Both the position numbers and the translations under genes were made by a program. 64,000 nt of DNA from Hofstenia miamia (Eukaryota; Xenacoelomorpha; Acoela; Hofsteniidae): assembly GCA_900660155.1 (NCBI GenBank), contig CABFPE010000124.1, positions 713,200 through 777,199 on the forward strand, read 5' to 3'. Below, in pieces: positions 12,166 to 25,578 of the stretch (the stretch's first letter is position 1; each line of letters begins with the position of its first letter). The notes below the pieces were generated by a model. It was not told the DNA's origin and searched no databases. It saw only the letters and a program-made list of their open reading frames with translations.

Positions 12166-14112
12166 AATTAAACTATCAGATATAGAAAAGCTACGATTTT
12201 AAAAACTTCAATATACATTTACATCTTTCCAAGGTTATGTCTGCTCCAATTGTTATTTGTTTGTTTTTCACCAATTAAATCCACATTTCTTCAATTCCTG
12301 AATTCAAATTAAATTCATCTTTTAATTTTATACAATTTAGGTGTAAAAAAACTTGAAAAAATATTTGAACCTTATTAAGTGGGATTTACTAGATTATATT
12401 TTATCTAATTTACTTTTATCAATAAAATTTAAAGGAAAAATCTACTAAACGACTATTTTAAGCAATGCTATTCGAAATTTTCTAATGAAAAACAACCGCA
12501 GAACTTTTTCCCATTGGAAATTGGATAAAATTCTAAAAATAGCTTCAAATGGAAAATAATGTAAAAAGCTTAACCAGGGAGGTAACTCTTCTGAATAGGG
12601 CTTTTTTATTGGTATCTTAAATAGGAATTAATGTGTAGAAAAAATTTTATTCAGTTACTCTAAGATAAACAGTTGAAATTTAAAGTTTGAAAGCAATGTC
12701 AAATTAGTAAAACTCAAAATCCCATTACAAATCCCTTTGAAGGTATTAAAAGTTTTATTTTATGACTCCATTCTTGAACATTGCTGAATATACTCTTGAA
12801 CTTACAATGTTAACCCCTCAGATGTGGAGCAGAGATATTGCTACAGACTACAAATTTTTTGCTCTTTAGCATCATTGTTGGTTTAGCTTAAACTAGTGGT
12901 CGGTTTTTCCATTCATTATTTCTTTTCTTGACCGTTTTACTGTTTAACACTCCACTGGCCAAAATCATACTGTAGGAAATCATGACGTTGTTCTTTATTA
13001 AATTCTAGTAGGCTGAATGATAGTGATTTGCAATCTATCACAATTTTTAAGAAACTATTCCCTTCTACAATAATTTCCAATGTCGCTGTCTATAAAGCAT
13101 AATATTTTAAATATTTCATAGTATTAACATTAATGGTATTGAGATGAAAATCTTTTTGTAGCATTTTGTTAGGTTTCAGAATGTCACTAATCTGCATAAC
13201 GTATACTAAGCTTAGGATAGTGACATTTCTTTTAGTCGGTGCACTGCTATGCAATGACTAGGGCAACCTAAAGCATGCATGTGTAAAATTTACTTAAAAT
13301 TTGCTGAACTTTACAAAAATAATTTTGAAAAACTGCAAATTGCAAATTGTTATTTGTATATTTTGTAGTGAAAGCCAATATAATATTTGAAGAAGAATAT
13401 TTGTCACTTGTATTTTTCGTAACAAGCATATAAATTTTGCTAAAGTCTTCTGAAAGTTAAAATAACCCTATAGCAAGCTGTTTGCTTCAGCTAAAGTACA
13501 TTCTGCTAGCAAGAGATAGGAATGACTGAATGAATTGAAAATATGAATTTCACTAAATTAACTAAAAACAATGAAGCCTTCTAGCCTGTTGTATGAAGGA
13601 AAGTATATTGTTAAAGCTGGAAAAACAAGTCGGTCCTTGTACCTCTTGATATTTTTCTAAAAAGAATTTAATCGATGCTGAACGTTTAGCGTTTATATCA
13701 TTTCCAAGATTTCCTAAATGTGTTAAGGCCACCCAATCCCTCTCTGCCACAACCCCTCCTCCTCTCCGCACACAAACACACACACGCATCTCTCCATCTG
13801 CAGTAATTATACTAAACCATTTGTTAAATAAACTTTATAAAAAAAATTTTTAAATATATAATCCGAAGGAAATATCAATTCTAATTTTATTCATTCAAAG
13901 TTAGTCAGACAAGAATTCTTTTCTTAGTGCCGCTTCCTCTAATAATTCAATGTATTTTGCATAAATTGCATTTTGCGTTGGATTCATTTCCTCCTAAAAT
14001 TGTTTTTGCTTATAATCTTGGTGGAAAAAAATTCATGGTTAAGAGTGTGGTTTGATGTTCAATCACAACACTAACAAAACTTACTTTTTTAACTACCTAT
14101 CCATATATTCCG

Positions 14113-14115
<3 letters not shown>

Positions 14116-14145
<30 letters not shown>
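14116..14145. repeat. (AT)n microsatellite
   Basis: About 15 AT units marking the 3' boundary of the mosaic duplication. The same tract ends copy 2 at 29171-29199. Confidence 0.95.
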
Positions 14146-14146
<1 letters not shown>

Positions 14147-14147
<1 letters not shown>

Positions 14148-15900
14148 TGTTATATCATATATCCGTCTGATCCGATTCGAACTGCAGAAGCCATAATCTG
14201 ACATAATTGAATTTTTTGCTATAATAATTTATGAAGATAAAAATGGATCGGTTTAATATCGACTGAAACAGCTGGTCATAGTATTAGAAAATAGTCAACA
14301 TCAAATGGTATTGTGAAAGGAAATTGAGGAAATCAAGGCATTAAATTCGAAGCATACTAAATTCTTTTAAGCGGAATGTGTATTAGCCCTGATCTTAGCG
14401 ATCATTTAAGTGCTTAGATTTTCGTGCCGGATATGCCGGATATGGCTTAGGATGTTAAAATTTCAATTTGGTTGTGGGTGAGCTTGTGAATTGAAATAGT
14501 ACCTTACTGCGGGTTTGAAGCGGCATATTGAAGACCAACTGTGGTCTCAAAATTTGCTGCTCTTTTTTCATTTCCAATGACTTACTGCTGCAAAATCTAT
14601 TTGGATAACTAATGAAATAATGTGTTCGATTTTCCTAAAATGGCGTAAAAATTGTGTAAAAATAGATAAGCAATACTTAAAAGGTGAGAAAATTAAAAAA
14701 TTGATGAAATTATAATGACAGCGTATACAATTATTTTATTTAAAAAACGGAGGTCTTAGTTTCTCTTAGACTCCCAGTATTGACGTCACTGCCGTTGTAC
14801 AATATTTGAAAATCTTATCGAATTGATTTTGCTAACTTTATAAATTCTTTGAGCTCCGCTAATTGTAATGTCAACCTGCACATTAAAATAAATGAAAAAT
14901 GCGACAAAGAAATATCTTTTTGGTAAATTATAATATTTATTAGCAGAATTTTGTTGTATTACAGAATTGAAAATTATCAGTTTTTATTAATATACATGCA
15001 TGTATGTATGTATGTATGTATGTATTTATGTATTTATGTATATATACTACATAAATCTGCTTTACTAAAATTGCATTTCAAGAAGCTTGAATTACTAAAA
15101 GAAATAGATCTTTGCAGGTTCCGAATCAGATTCTAGTTAATCAATAATTCTATGAAAGAATTTTAAATTGCACAGTGTTATACTGGGGCTCTACTAGTTC
15201 ATTGCACATTTTTTCTATGGTACGTTAAATTCTGTGTATTGTAAAAACCCATGCTAATAAAAAATTTCATAAATACAGCATTTTATGGAAGTTGCTCTAA
15301 TACTTACTACTTATCAGGTTTTATATAACCTTGTAAATTCAGAAATCTTCTAAAAGGTTTTCTTAAATAATAAGAAATGGCCGAAGTCTATATATCTTTT
15401 GAAGATAAGTAAATAGGATGTATATATATGTATATATATATATAAATATATATATACATATATATATTTTGTGTTCGAAAAATTCAAATGTTTAGATTGT
15501 TACATGGTTTTAAATGAACTTTTTCAAGCTGAACACGAATGTGCATTTTATTTTTATTTACCTTTAAAAAAATTCATATTTTTTAACGATCTTTACCTAA
15601 AGCCCTTATATTTTGGAAGTTTTTCATTTTTTATATAATTATGACTGCCATTTTTCAAAGTTTACAATAAATTACCAAACTTAGCTATTTTTTTATTTCC
15701 TTTAACGTTTGAATGCATATTAACAAAGTAATTTTTAATTATCATTTAACAACAAAAAAGTTAAATACCACAAAACATGAACTGTATTAAATAATTATAA
15801 GCACTTTGCTTACATAGATGGAAATGTAGAGAATGTAGAAAGAAATAAAAATTAGTTTAATTATGGGAATGACTAACAAAGTGGGATCGACTATATATAC

Positions 15901-15935
<35 letters not shown>

Positions 15936-18900
15936 AAATTCGCACCTCTGTAAGTCCCCCAATCAATATCGATATTGGCGAATATTAATATATGTGAACT
16001 TAGAGTTTCTAGGCAAATTCAATTTTAAATTCATACTATAGTGTATATGTTCTTACTAAAAAACAAATACAACCAATACAAGTATAAGAATACAATATAC
16101 AATAAACTCCTATGAAGTAAAATAGTTCAAAATCAAAGTTTGTTTTTAGAGTGCAAGACCTTATCCTATACATCTTAAAATTTAAAGCAGAAAATGAAAG
16201 TCTACATTTTTATTTCATAAAAACTAAAATGCGTTTGATTTGTATGAGACTCCCATTACATTAATAAATGTCACCTCCTTTTCAGCTAGATTATGACAAA
16301 AGGAAGCACCCAATAAAAAGGGCTGCCAGTTAATACATGGGTTTATTCAATAATATGTATTGCAAATCAAACTCTTTAAAATAGAAGAAACAAACAAGCT
16401 TAGTTTTACTACTGATTTGTCAGTCAAACAAGACTGTAAACATGGGACATCTTTTTATGTTTCCCAAAGTTATTTATGTCGATATATGCTAACTTTCTTG
16501 TCAAGAGGATAGGATAGTTGGGTTGAAATAGGTTAATTGTATTCCAAATAAATTTAGGCTATGGTGGCACAGTTAAGATTTTGAGATGCAGTCGAAAAAT
16601 AAATTTCATTTACCTTAATTTTTAAAAAAAAATTATCACAAAAAATGACAGAGATTGTAAATGTTCTATGCAGCCTATGATGCTTTCCAAAGATTCTCTA
16701 CCAAATTAGGAGGAAAGTCATTTCAACAGATAGGGGTATCACACTTAAATCTGGGAAATGGTACCTACAAATGCATAAGTTAGCAATGCAACAAAAACAG
16801 ATGCCGTTACATTCTAAGCGTGGGCACACGAATGATGCTGTCATATATGATGAATTTTGTGAGTTGCAAGCTGATGCGAAAACTTCATTGAAGATTACTC
16901 TGAGAAGATCGATTGAGTCATTTTATCAAATGAAGAGCTCATCAACAACTTCGAAATTACTTTGCTCCTTTGTACAAGAAAAATGACAAAAGTTTGTATC
17001 ACGAAGATAAATGAAAGATTCTCTTTTCATAGTGATAATAATTTTTAAGTCTGAACTTTTAAATGTAGTTTGCATTAATTTTATTTGAGAATGTGCTCAA
17101 TCAATAGTCGTGAATTAATAAAATATCATATTATTATGAAAGGTTATAAAATCTATATTTTATAAGCGTTTTTACTTTTAATTTTCATTTTAATATTTTG
17201 CATTTATTGTTATAGTATTATATTATTACCTTAGAGGTAGAATATTAGCAGCAATTTAGTAATTAAACTTCGAACGTCTTCCCTTACTCATGCAAATTAT
17301 GAGCTTCTATCATTAATTACCCTCATCCCCAGTCAACAAATCCTTCCTAAAGAAGTCTAGATAAAACCATTGAATGGCGCCATACATTTTCATGGAATCA
17401 TTCTCATAAAATAATTTTCCGCTATTAGAGTTATATTTATACCACATAATTAGCAGTTTTAACAATTAACTAACAAGCATATCATACAAGTCCATGCATT
17501 TTCAGTTAGGATAAAATTAGAGTGCGTACATCAAAGACGATATTTTTAGTGAAACTGGTTTAAGTAATTACACATTTATTTTGGCGATTGGTTTGCTATA
17601 TTCTCAATACCACTCGTTTATCGGAAAATTGAATGCAAAGATAATTAAATTCACGCAACTTTCGTGACAAGTTGCTAAAACGATTTGGAAGTTATGTTAT
17701 GAAAACGTCGAACAGGCTAGTTCTGATAAGGGTGGTCAATTGAGAGCATTGTATCAACATAAATGAGAAACAAATTAACAATTTAAAGCTATTATCTTTC
17801 ATGATTGGTCTGAAATCCTTTAGTAAAATTCAATTTGTTGGTCCCGTGAAAATTACTGAACTGCCACGATTATTACTATATGCAGTTCTCTCACACTTCT
17901 ATTTCTACAATTTAGGATATAAACCTTCGATATAAAACTGAATTCTAAGCAATTTATTTATAGAGACTCTCTTAAAATTTTGCTATGAATAAATTACTTA
18001 GCATTATGCTGTCCAGATTTTTTAGCAAAATAATGTAGAAGAAATTTGCAGCGTCTTCATTTTTAAGAAATGCACAAATTCCATTCTGAATTTATTTTCA
18101 TCTGCTTTTGAAATTTCTATGTATTTTTTGTTAAATTTGGGAGTAATAATTAAATACAATTTTAAATAAAAATTAATTTGCTACTAACTTTTGTCCAAAT
18201 TTAGTAATTTTGAACGCTAAAAACGAAGATTAAGCACAAAATAACTGGAAAACACTTAGTATTTGAAATATTTTTCACCGAAAAAATTAAGAATCACTAA
18301 AATTTTTGAAATTTTTGAATTTATATTTAAATATATTTCTTACAAATTTTTTATAGGTTTTTAGACAATTATTTATTAAAGCTGACCATCTACACATATA
18401 TTTTTTTCATTTAGACAAAGTGAACGTAATTCGTCACTGAAGAAACAAACTTCCAATATTAAAAGCATCTACATATTCATTTATTGAATATTTATGTTAT
18501 ATTGTGTTAGTAATCCATAAACATACAAATAGAAATCCTCCCAATAACGAATTTACATATACCTATATCAAACAGTAGTTGTTTCAAGAGAAATATTCAC
18601 AAATATATAATATGTTGCAAAATCAGTTATCCCATGTTAAATACAATTGTCCATTAAAGTGAAAGTCTTAATGAAATTTTTAATTCCTAAATTTTGTATT
18701 TCTTTAAATGATATGTGAGCATTGCATTTGTTGTCTAAATCAAATGAAACTCAGCATTTATATATGCTTGCCAAATTTTGAAACAGGTATGATACAACGT
18801 CAAAAATGCACTTTTATCATTTTTGTGTTTTTTCTTCACGAAGTTCTTCAGAAAGTGGAACACATTCTAGTCAAAAGATGAGTTACTATTTCAAATTATA

Positions 18901-18944
18901 TACAATGTTTTTAAATGGGGGCATATCTAAAGCAAAGTCTTAAC
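14147..18944. other. AT-rich non-coding stretch with several microsatellites
   Basis: (AT)n-type tracts at 15420-15468 and 15893-15932 and a TGTA array at 14993-15049. The 71-codon open stretch at 16771-16986 (plus) has ordinary, hydrophilic-looking composition but no family I recognise. Nothing else stands out. Confidence 0.5.
14993..15049. repeat. (TGTA)n microsatellite
   Basis: TGTA tetranucleotides, drifting to TTTATGTA and then TA at the 3' end. Confidence 0.95.
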
Positions 18945-19042
18945 TAGGGATGTAGCGGAATCCGGTATCCTGTAAAATCGGCAATTGCAAGGCCAAATCC
19001 GGATATCCGGTATCTTTTAAAATTTAGCTTGCTTACCGGATT
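18945..19042. repeat. Possible hAT-type transposon terminus
   Basis: TAGGGATGTAGCGGAATCC opens the stretch and is followed by repeated CCGGTAT/CCGGATA words (GGATATCCGGTATC, TTACCGGATT). TAGGGATG-type starts with degenerate CCGGAT subterminal repeats are common in hAT elements and their MITEs. I could not find the matching inverted end, so the call is tentative. Confidence 0.35.
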
Positions 19043-21954
19043 TCACTTCATTTGGAAAATGATCCATGGTATAATTTCCTTAAGAGTATATCTGGCAGCT
19101 ACAACATTATTTCTATCCGTGTATATCATTAATGGTCAATTAAGCATTTGGTATCTAATTTTACTTTAAAAATTGATCAAAAAGAAATATAAACTACACA
19201 ATTTCAAAGGAGGTGTGAAGCTAAACTACAAAAGCAAAACAAATATTGTCAATACTCTGTACGATATCCCTGGTTTTCTGCGACATTGGAAACACTTTTA
19301 GGCAATGATTCATAGCTTTGTAATAATTTTTGCCAGGAATTGCGTAAAATTTTGTCTAGCAAACAGACCACAAATCTGTCTAATTTGCTAAGGTTTTGGT
19401 ATGAACTTTTGAATTCGTCATTTCCTAGATATTGTTAGCCAATCAGGCAAAAGGATTATCCCGGATTTTTCAAGTATTTCATTGTCATTTACGATTTATT
19501 AGAAGGAGTCATTTTTGTAAGTTTGCAAGATAAATTAATCAAAAATATCAAAATAGGGGTGATTCTAGTTTAGGGAAAATTTAATAAACCTTTCCAAGGG
19601 AACTATATTTCTAACAATTTTAATAGGTCGTCCTTAGGGGCCTCTTAATCCCACCATATGTACTCATACCAGTACTTGTTAATTCTGAAACTTTTCTGGA
19701 AGACTTTTTCTAAAAAAAACTGGATGAATATATTCCCTGAATTTTCTGATGCTACTTTTGGTATTTTACTCAATGTAAAATTGCTTAATTTAATATTATA
19801 ATTGGCTTTTAAAGGACACTTTTAGAGTTGTGAATATATTATAATGTATTTTACAAAACAACAAAAATATAGATGCTTTCTATTCTATTCAATCTTATTT
19901 GATATCCTGAACCTAAAATAATGTTGAACTGATATGTAAGATAGACATGTTTGTTGGCAATTACCTATACACCTAGACAGCACTTAACCTTAAGCAGCCT
20001 GGCGTTTTTTAAAAAGAACAAACCGTTTATCCACATTTAGAAAAAATTTTTCTCCATAAGCTTATTAGGAAATTTGAAAATCTGTGAAGCAAGGACTTTT
20101 CCACTGAGGAACATAAATGAAATAAATGTTGAAAGTTTGTTTGCTGGGCCTGGAGTAGTTGAAAAAATTAAATTTTTTTCAGACTTCCAAATTTTTGAAA
20201 AAATCTAAATTCTATCCATACCTAGGGTTCACGTAATTATAAGGTTTCGATCTCATAAACCTATTGAGATGTGGAGACTTTTTTCTATCATGTCGTACTT
20301 TCAGATTTTGCACATCTTCATTAGAGTTTGAGATATAATCATTTGCAAACTTTTTCAATAACCGCATAAAAATTCTGAGGTTGTTGAGAGTTAATTTCAT
20401 TGATTTCCCGAAAGTTTATGCCATACACTGTATTTTTCAGAATTTTCTTTTTATATTGATTTTTGAAACGGGATAAAATTTGCTATAAATTTGAAATAAT
20501 CAAATTTATGTTGAATACAGATTTTAAATACTTTATTCACTGACATTTGGAATAATTGTGTGACATAAATCTTTCATCACGGTAAATAAATTTTTTAAAG
20601 TTCTCATGGGAAATTCGTGAGAATCAAATGATTTCAATACTTGATTTTCTCACTTTGAAGTGTTAGCTGCAATATAAAGCCAGTGAATTATGTGCTAAAC
20701 AAATAAACTAACCATTTATGTTGTTTTCTTAATCAACACAAATTATATCTTGTAGTACTTCTAACCGCAAATAAACCAGTTGCACCTCAAAAGCTGTACC
20801 AATATTTTTCTAACTTTCGCTAACAATAAATATCTATTTGTTACATTTAACACCATTTGTTATCCATAGCTAATATAGTTGATCACTAAACAATCTTTGT
20901 TCTGAGTTTTTGTTTGAATTAAACAGATTATCCTGAGTTTATTATAAATTTCAATATATGAACGAGAAAGTATTATCAAATAAGAGACATTTTTAATCTA
21001 TTTTGTATAAATATGTAAATTTGATGTTAGGATAATTTATAAGGAATTTCAAAAACTTTGAAAGACAAAAACTTTTACTAAAGTTTTGCGATATTTTTGA
21101 AGATTTCAAAACTAACAATGAGACAAAAATTTAGTAATTCATTTTTTCATATATTATTGCTGATGGTTGTGAAATAAAGAAAAATCTTCATGTCCACTCT
21201 TTTTGAAAAATATTCAATATTGATTTTCTATGCGTGTTTGTTTATTCAAAAACGCAATGAATCTTCTTCGTGAATAAACTTGATAATATTGGTCATCTTA
21301 AAATTGTTCTGCGGAAGAGAACATTTCAATATGTATATTTAGTAAGTATTTTGACACACTTAGTTCTAAAAACAGCCTTTTTAAAATATGAGTATTTCCC
21401 ATAATGCACATACACATATAATAATTGTACATTTGAAGCAAAGCGGTGCATGGTTAACGAATATATTATTCACATATCAAGGGATAATTATATGTTAAAC
21501 AAAAAAGATATGTAAAATTATTATTCAATTCCTAGTTGTTATCTTTGGTAGATATTCAATTCATTAAAATTAAATTGTGAAAATGGAATTTTCAAATTTG
21601 AACTTCCTAAGCAAAAATTATCTGGCTTTTCAGTATTGGCTTTTGAACAACTGCTTCTGTGTAACATTTTCTAATATTTCTTATGTTTTTCTAATTTTTA
21701 AAAACTGGCCTGGATTTATTTTAAGTTCATGTGATTAAGATGTGGGAAAGAATAATACGGCTTCATTTTTCGAAATATGTTGCTGTGACTAATAGTAGTT
21801 AACACTTCTAAATATCGCACCTTAGAAAAAAAATTCACCCAGCATATGATTCTCATTTAAAAAACTTCGTAAACATTTCCTAACTTCTTTTTATATGTTA
21901 TATCAGGAGACTTTCACAACTTTGATAACTCTCGAAGTGGGGCCCTAACAGGAA
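19043..21954. other. AT-rich non-coding stretch
   Basis: No recognisable gene or element. The 62-codon minus-strand ORF at 20212-20400 ends beside a GTATGG that could serve as a splice donor, but no homology is apparent. Confidence 0.45.
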
Positions 21955-22052
21955 AATCAGGCTTAAGCTACACTCTTAGAGTGAAACAAAAATTGTGAAG
22001 GAAATTATTACGCCTACTTGAAAGTTCTACAAAAACTTAAATAATGAAGCAA
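21955..22052 (+). repeat. Degenerate dispersed repeat, copy a
   Basis: Aligns by eye at roughly 70% to 24598-24687 in direct orientation. The common core is AAACAAAAATTGTG followed after a short interval by ACTTGAAAGTTCTA. Family unknown, no coding sense found. Confidence 0.5.
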
Positions 22053-24597
22053 TCCATTATTATTGGTTTAAAAGTATAGGAAAATCGGTAAATTTAGAAT
22101 AAGTGACTTAGTTGTGTGGAGAAGTTTCCTATGAAGAAAATACTTAAATGGGTTTTAGCAAAGACAATATTCTAGAGCAATTTCCCGGAATTCTTCAAGT
22201 CAGATTTAACGTGTCTTGTCGGCAAAATACTATTAAGAAAATTAAAATTAAAATAGTTAACAAGCGATATATAAATATGCACTTCTATTTGGGTGACATG
22301 CTTCATATATGTACATATATACTATATATTCAAGTTATTTACATAGGTGAGAGATTTAGTAAAGAAAGACATCATGGTTTATGAATATGCCAATATCACC
22401 TTGACACTGGCATTTGATTTTGATTTTATATATGTAGTAATGAGCAAGACTATATCTGAGCACTACAAATGGATTGTACCTTATATAAAATATTTGGAAT
22501 TTCTGAATTGCTATAAAAACCATATTCATTTAGTCATATATTTAAGAAAAAGCATGTTGAAACATCCACTTAGTCGACAGTGCCTACTGAAATTGTGTCA
22601 GAAGGCATTAGACGCGCAACATTTCACATGAATTAATGGTAAATATTGACGATATTAAAACGCATTAACATCTCATTTAGCCAGTGATATATAGACATAA
22701 TATTATAATTAACTGATTATATGCTTTTTGTCGCTGTCACCCTCCCCCATTCAAATTACTCCAGTTCACCTTCAGGCACTATACGTTAATGACGTCTGCT
22801 GAATTACCTGTTTAACGCTTCAATTTCAGACAAACATTTAAAAATATCCACTATCTAACATTAATTAATTAAACCATATTCATTTTTGTTCTAGTGATTC
22901 TTGAAATATTTAGTCAATTGTTTCGAAGAATCATTAAGGAAACATTGATGGAGTTCAAATTCACCTTCAAAAAAATTACATGGAAAAGGATTAGAACTGG
23001 TTTTATTTTGTCTGATCGAAAAGTGATACAAAAAGGTGGGTTAAATATTTTGTCTTAAAACTCTAATCATTATATGATGAAAAAAGGACATGTAGAATTT
23101 ATCAATTATTGAAAAATAACAAACTAAAATCAATGTATTTGTATTTAGTTAACAGTAGTACGAAGGTAAGAAATCATTGGAGGAAGTTAATGGATAACGC
23201 ATAATACTATTGGTAGATCTACAGTTTCAGAACATATAAATGTTAACAATAAACATAATTTACTGTTTATCTTTTGAAAATAACTAAAAAACTATTTAAA
23301 TTGTTTTTCACTTCATCTGATATATCAAGCACTGTTTTGATGATGCGAAGATTTTAGACGGTCATGTCTCAAAATATCTATATCAAAAGAGGAATATGTG
23401 TGATGATTATCAAATTGTTGAAGATTACGAAAAACATTATTCGATGAATCCCGTTCTACGTGTGCTTAGGAGTGCTGCCTTTCGTACTTCTGTTCCTCAA
23501 GTATCCTTTTGAAAATTCCTCCTCACCTAAGATGACCAATTATTTCGTATATAGTCTGTACTTGTTGTTTACTTCCGCACTTTAGTATTAAAGCTGTGCA
23601 GAATAGCACAGTGTTACAGAAGAGGAATGACAGATGACGAGGGTTAAAGAAAGAGCATCGACAGGATTAAGGATTACTGAGCAGGAGCTTTTAGAAATAT
23701 CTAAAAAAGCAGCAACTAGGCAATGGTATGGGGAAAACAGAATTGTGAATCCTACGTAGCGGAAGATGAGGTGTTGGAAAAGTAAGAAAAGTTTCAATAG
23801 AAATGGTACAACCAGTGAATCAAGAAAATAGAATAGAATAGAAAAGAGCTTACTGAAGGCTGGTGACTCGAAGTTCAAAGTTTCAGTATGTAAACAAAGC
23901 ATGCACTAAGCAAAAAATTTATGAGAGCTCTCATTTGTGAAAAAAAGAAAGAGGTTCCAAGCAAAGATCGAAGTGTTGGAGAGGCAGGTTGAGCGAGAAT
24001 GGGACAAGATTTTTTAAAGTAGACCTCAATTTGATAAAGTGGGTCAAGAACACTCTTCATTTGAGAAAAACTGAACTAAAAAATTCCAATTTTTAGAGAT
24101 TGTAAAAGTAATTTTCCCTTCTAGATAAAATTTGGGTTTACTTGGAAATTTAGTCGCATTTTGAAAAAAAATAGTTATCACGAATTTTTTTTTGGTGAAA
24201 TATGATTCTATTAAAAAGTACCAATGAGAACATTTTGATCTGATTTGTCATCACTAGGCTTTGCAATTATGGTGGAAGAAGTGCAATTACACTTACAAAA
24301 ATAAAAATTGGCTTTATAAAAAGCTTCTTAAAGTTAAGATGAATTTCACTTTGCTATCATTTTTTTAGTATGTATTGGTAGCATATTTGTTATTGTAGTT
24401 TTTTTGTAATAATAGTGTTAGAAATTTAAAAGTGATTCTCGATCTAAGCAATATGGGATTTCAAGTACTTGACCAATGATGGTGTGTGTTATGAGAGCTG
24501 TCATAGAGCATATATGGGGCAATAGCATATCACTAATAATTGTGCGGAAGAATAAAAGGCGTGGGGTAAAATGGGCAGATGTCAACACGTGAATATG
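22053..24597. other. AT-rich stretch with anonymous short ORFs
   Basis: Two overlapping plus-strand ORFs (22148-22384 and 22347-22631) and minus-strand ORFs at 23588-24060 have no motif I recognise and no exon-like context. On the plus strand, 23640-23830 reads as a charged segment (QELLEISKKAATRQWYGEN), which I cannot assign. 24310-24372 resembles 28022-28083. Confidence 0.4.
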
Positions 24598-24687
24598 GGG
24601 CAGGCACATAGACTCCTCGAGCGAAGCAAAAATTGTGTCAAAAAATATAATGCGTATTTGAAAGGTCTAGAAACACCTAAATGTTGA
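24598..24687 (+). repeat. Degenerate dispersed repeat, copy b
   Basis: Partner of 21955-22052. GCAAAAATTGTG and ATTTGAAAGGTCTA are the best-kept words. Confidence 0.5.
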
Positions 24688-24889
24688 GGTGGGCTGAGGG
24701 TGGAGATGTTCACAACCTTCAATCCCACTCCTATCTTTGGTTCTAAATTTACGAGAATGTGAAAAGGCAAAGGGTACGTAGACTCTTTGCTGTCTCTAAC
24801 TAAATGACTTTCTGGATAACTATGATATTCAGTGGGAGTTTTATTGTGCTCCAGTCGTTCTTGGAGATCGTTTCACGTCATTACTTTAA

Positions 24890-25330
24890 CACTGATGTGA
24901 AAAGCGTAGCACCACGGTCGCCATAGGCAAAGATGGGATAGATAGTATTAATCTCACTTCTCTTAACTCATTCAAGTTTACATAGTGTGCTTTAGTCAAC
25001 TGATGATGCCAAGTTGGTGCATAGTTGTCAACAACAGATCGAATGATGGATCTGCAAACAAAAATAAGCTCGCATGTGAAAATTCCGATACGTAAAACGA
25101 TTTTTAGGAATAAGTAATTTGTATTTACCTTCCATTTCAGATCAGATTGTATAATTGCTCCAAGAAGTCTAACATGCGTATTCGTCCTATTTTTACCTCA
25201 TTCAGGGTGATATTGTCAGAAAGAAAGAAATCTCTTAGGAATGGCACAATCAATTGCATTTGCATTCATTGCTGCTTAAGATCCTATCTTTAGTGAAACT
25301 CCATTGATTTATTTCAGTCTACAGTGGTAA
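24890..25330 (-). mobile_element. LINE ORF2 remnant (post-palm and thumb)
   Basis: The minus strand reads LLGAIIQSDLKWKVNTN (about 25125-25178), the LINE motif LLGVtIdsdLkW. It continues with RSIIRSVVDNYAPTWHHQL and TKAHYVNLNELREV (about 24955-25055), matching the IRpvlEYaspvWhssLtk...LerVQ thumb signature. The two parts lie in different frames, so the copy is broken. Upstream catalytic motifs and the 3' end are not recognisable. The lineage looks different from the LINE at 30.8-32.6 kb. Confidence 0.75.
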
Positions 25331-25494
25331 CATATACAATTGTTGGGCTCCATAAACAACTTCCCATGCAATCCAGAAAGAAGCTGTTGAGTTGAAAAAG
25401 AAAGCGCCATATGTGTAATTTTGTATCTTGGTGGTGTTTCCTCAATTATTTTTCCCCCAGAAACAATTACATTCGACTTATTGAACAAATAATG

Positions 25495-25497
<3 letters not shown>

Positions 25498-25576
<79 letters not shown>
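25498..25576. repeat. (AT)n microsatellite
   Basis: Long AT tract interrupted once (TAGGAATA near 25539-25546). It marks the 5' boundary of mosaic copy 2 and corresponds to the gap-interrupted AT tract at 10276-10485. Confidence 0.95.

Positions 25577-25578
<2 letters not shown>

Larger units (their letters stand above)
10484..14146. repeat. Mosaic duplication, copy 1
   Basis: Nine blocks are identical, as far as I can see by eye, to blocks in 25575-29199, in the same order and orientation: 10484-10534, 10578-10711, 10919-10956, 11171-12096, 12191-12813, 12876-12898, 13008-13307, 13477-13836 and 13947-14146. Between them lie eight blocks with no visible similarity to their counterparts but nearly the same length (copy 1/copy 2: 43/43, 207/191, 214/220, 94/97, 62/64, 109/98, 169/159, 110/100 bp). 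Both copies begin and end in (AT)n tracts. Only LINE-type coding remains were recognised inside. Confidence 0.9.

Noticed and set aside
13562-13789. 75-codon minus-strand ORF, identical in the second copy at 28627-28854
   Set aside because: Identity reflects the shared block, not selection. The N-terminal part is a CA-repeat translation (VCVCVRR) and the rest matches no family I know.
14150-14210. TTCGAATCGG on the minus strand as a tRNA T-arm or pol III B-box
   Set aside because: No A-box at proper spacing and no cloverleaf can be drawn around it.
20212-20400. Minus-strand ORF ending beside a donor-like GTATGG, considered as a host exon
   Set aside because: The acceptor-like site upstream leads into a stop in the ORF frame, and there is no recognisable homology.
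22148-22631. Two overlapping plus-strand ORFs as a possible frameshifted gene
   Set aside because: No family motif in either frame, and codon use is indistinguishable from the flanks.
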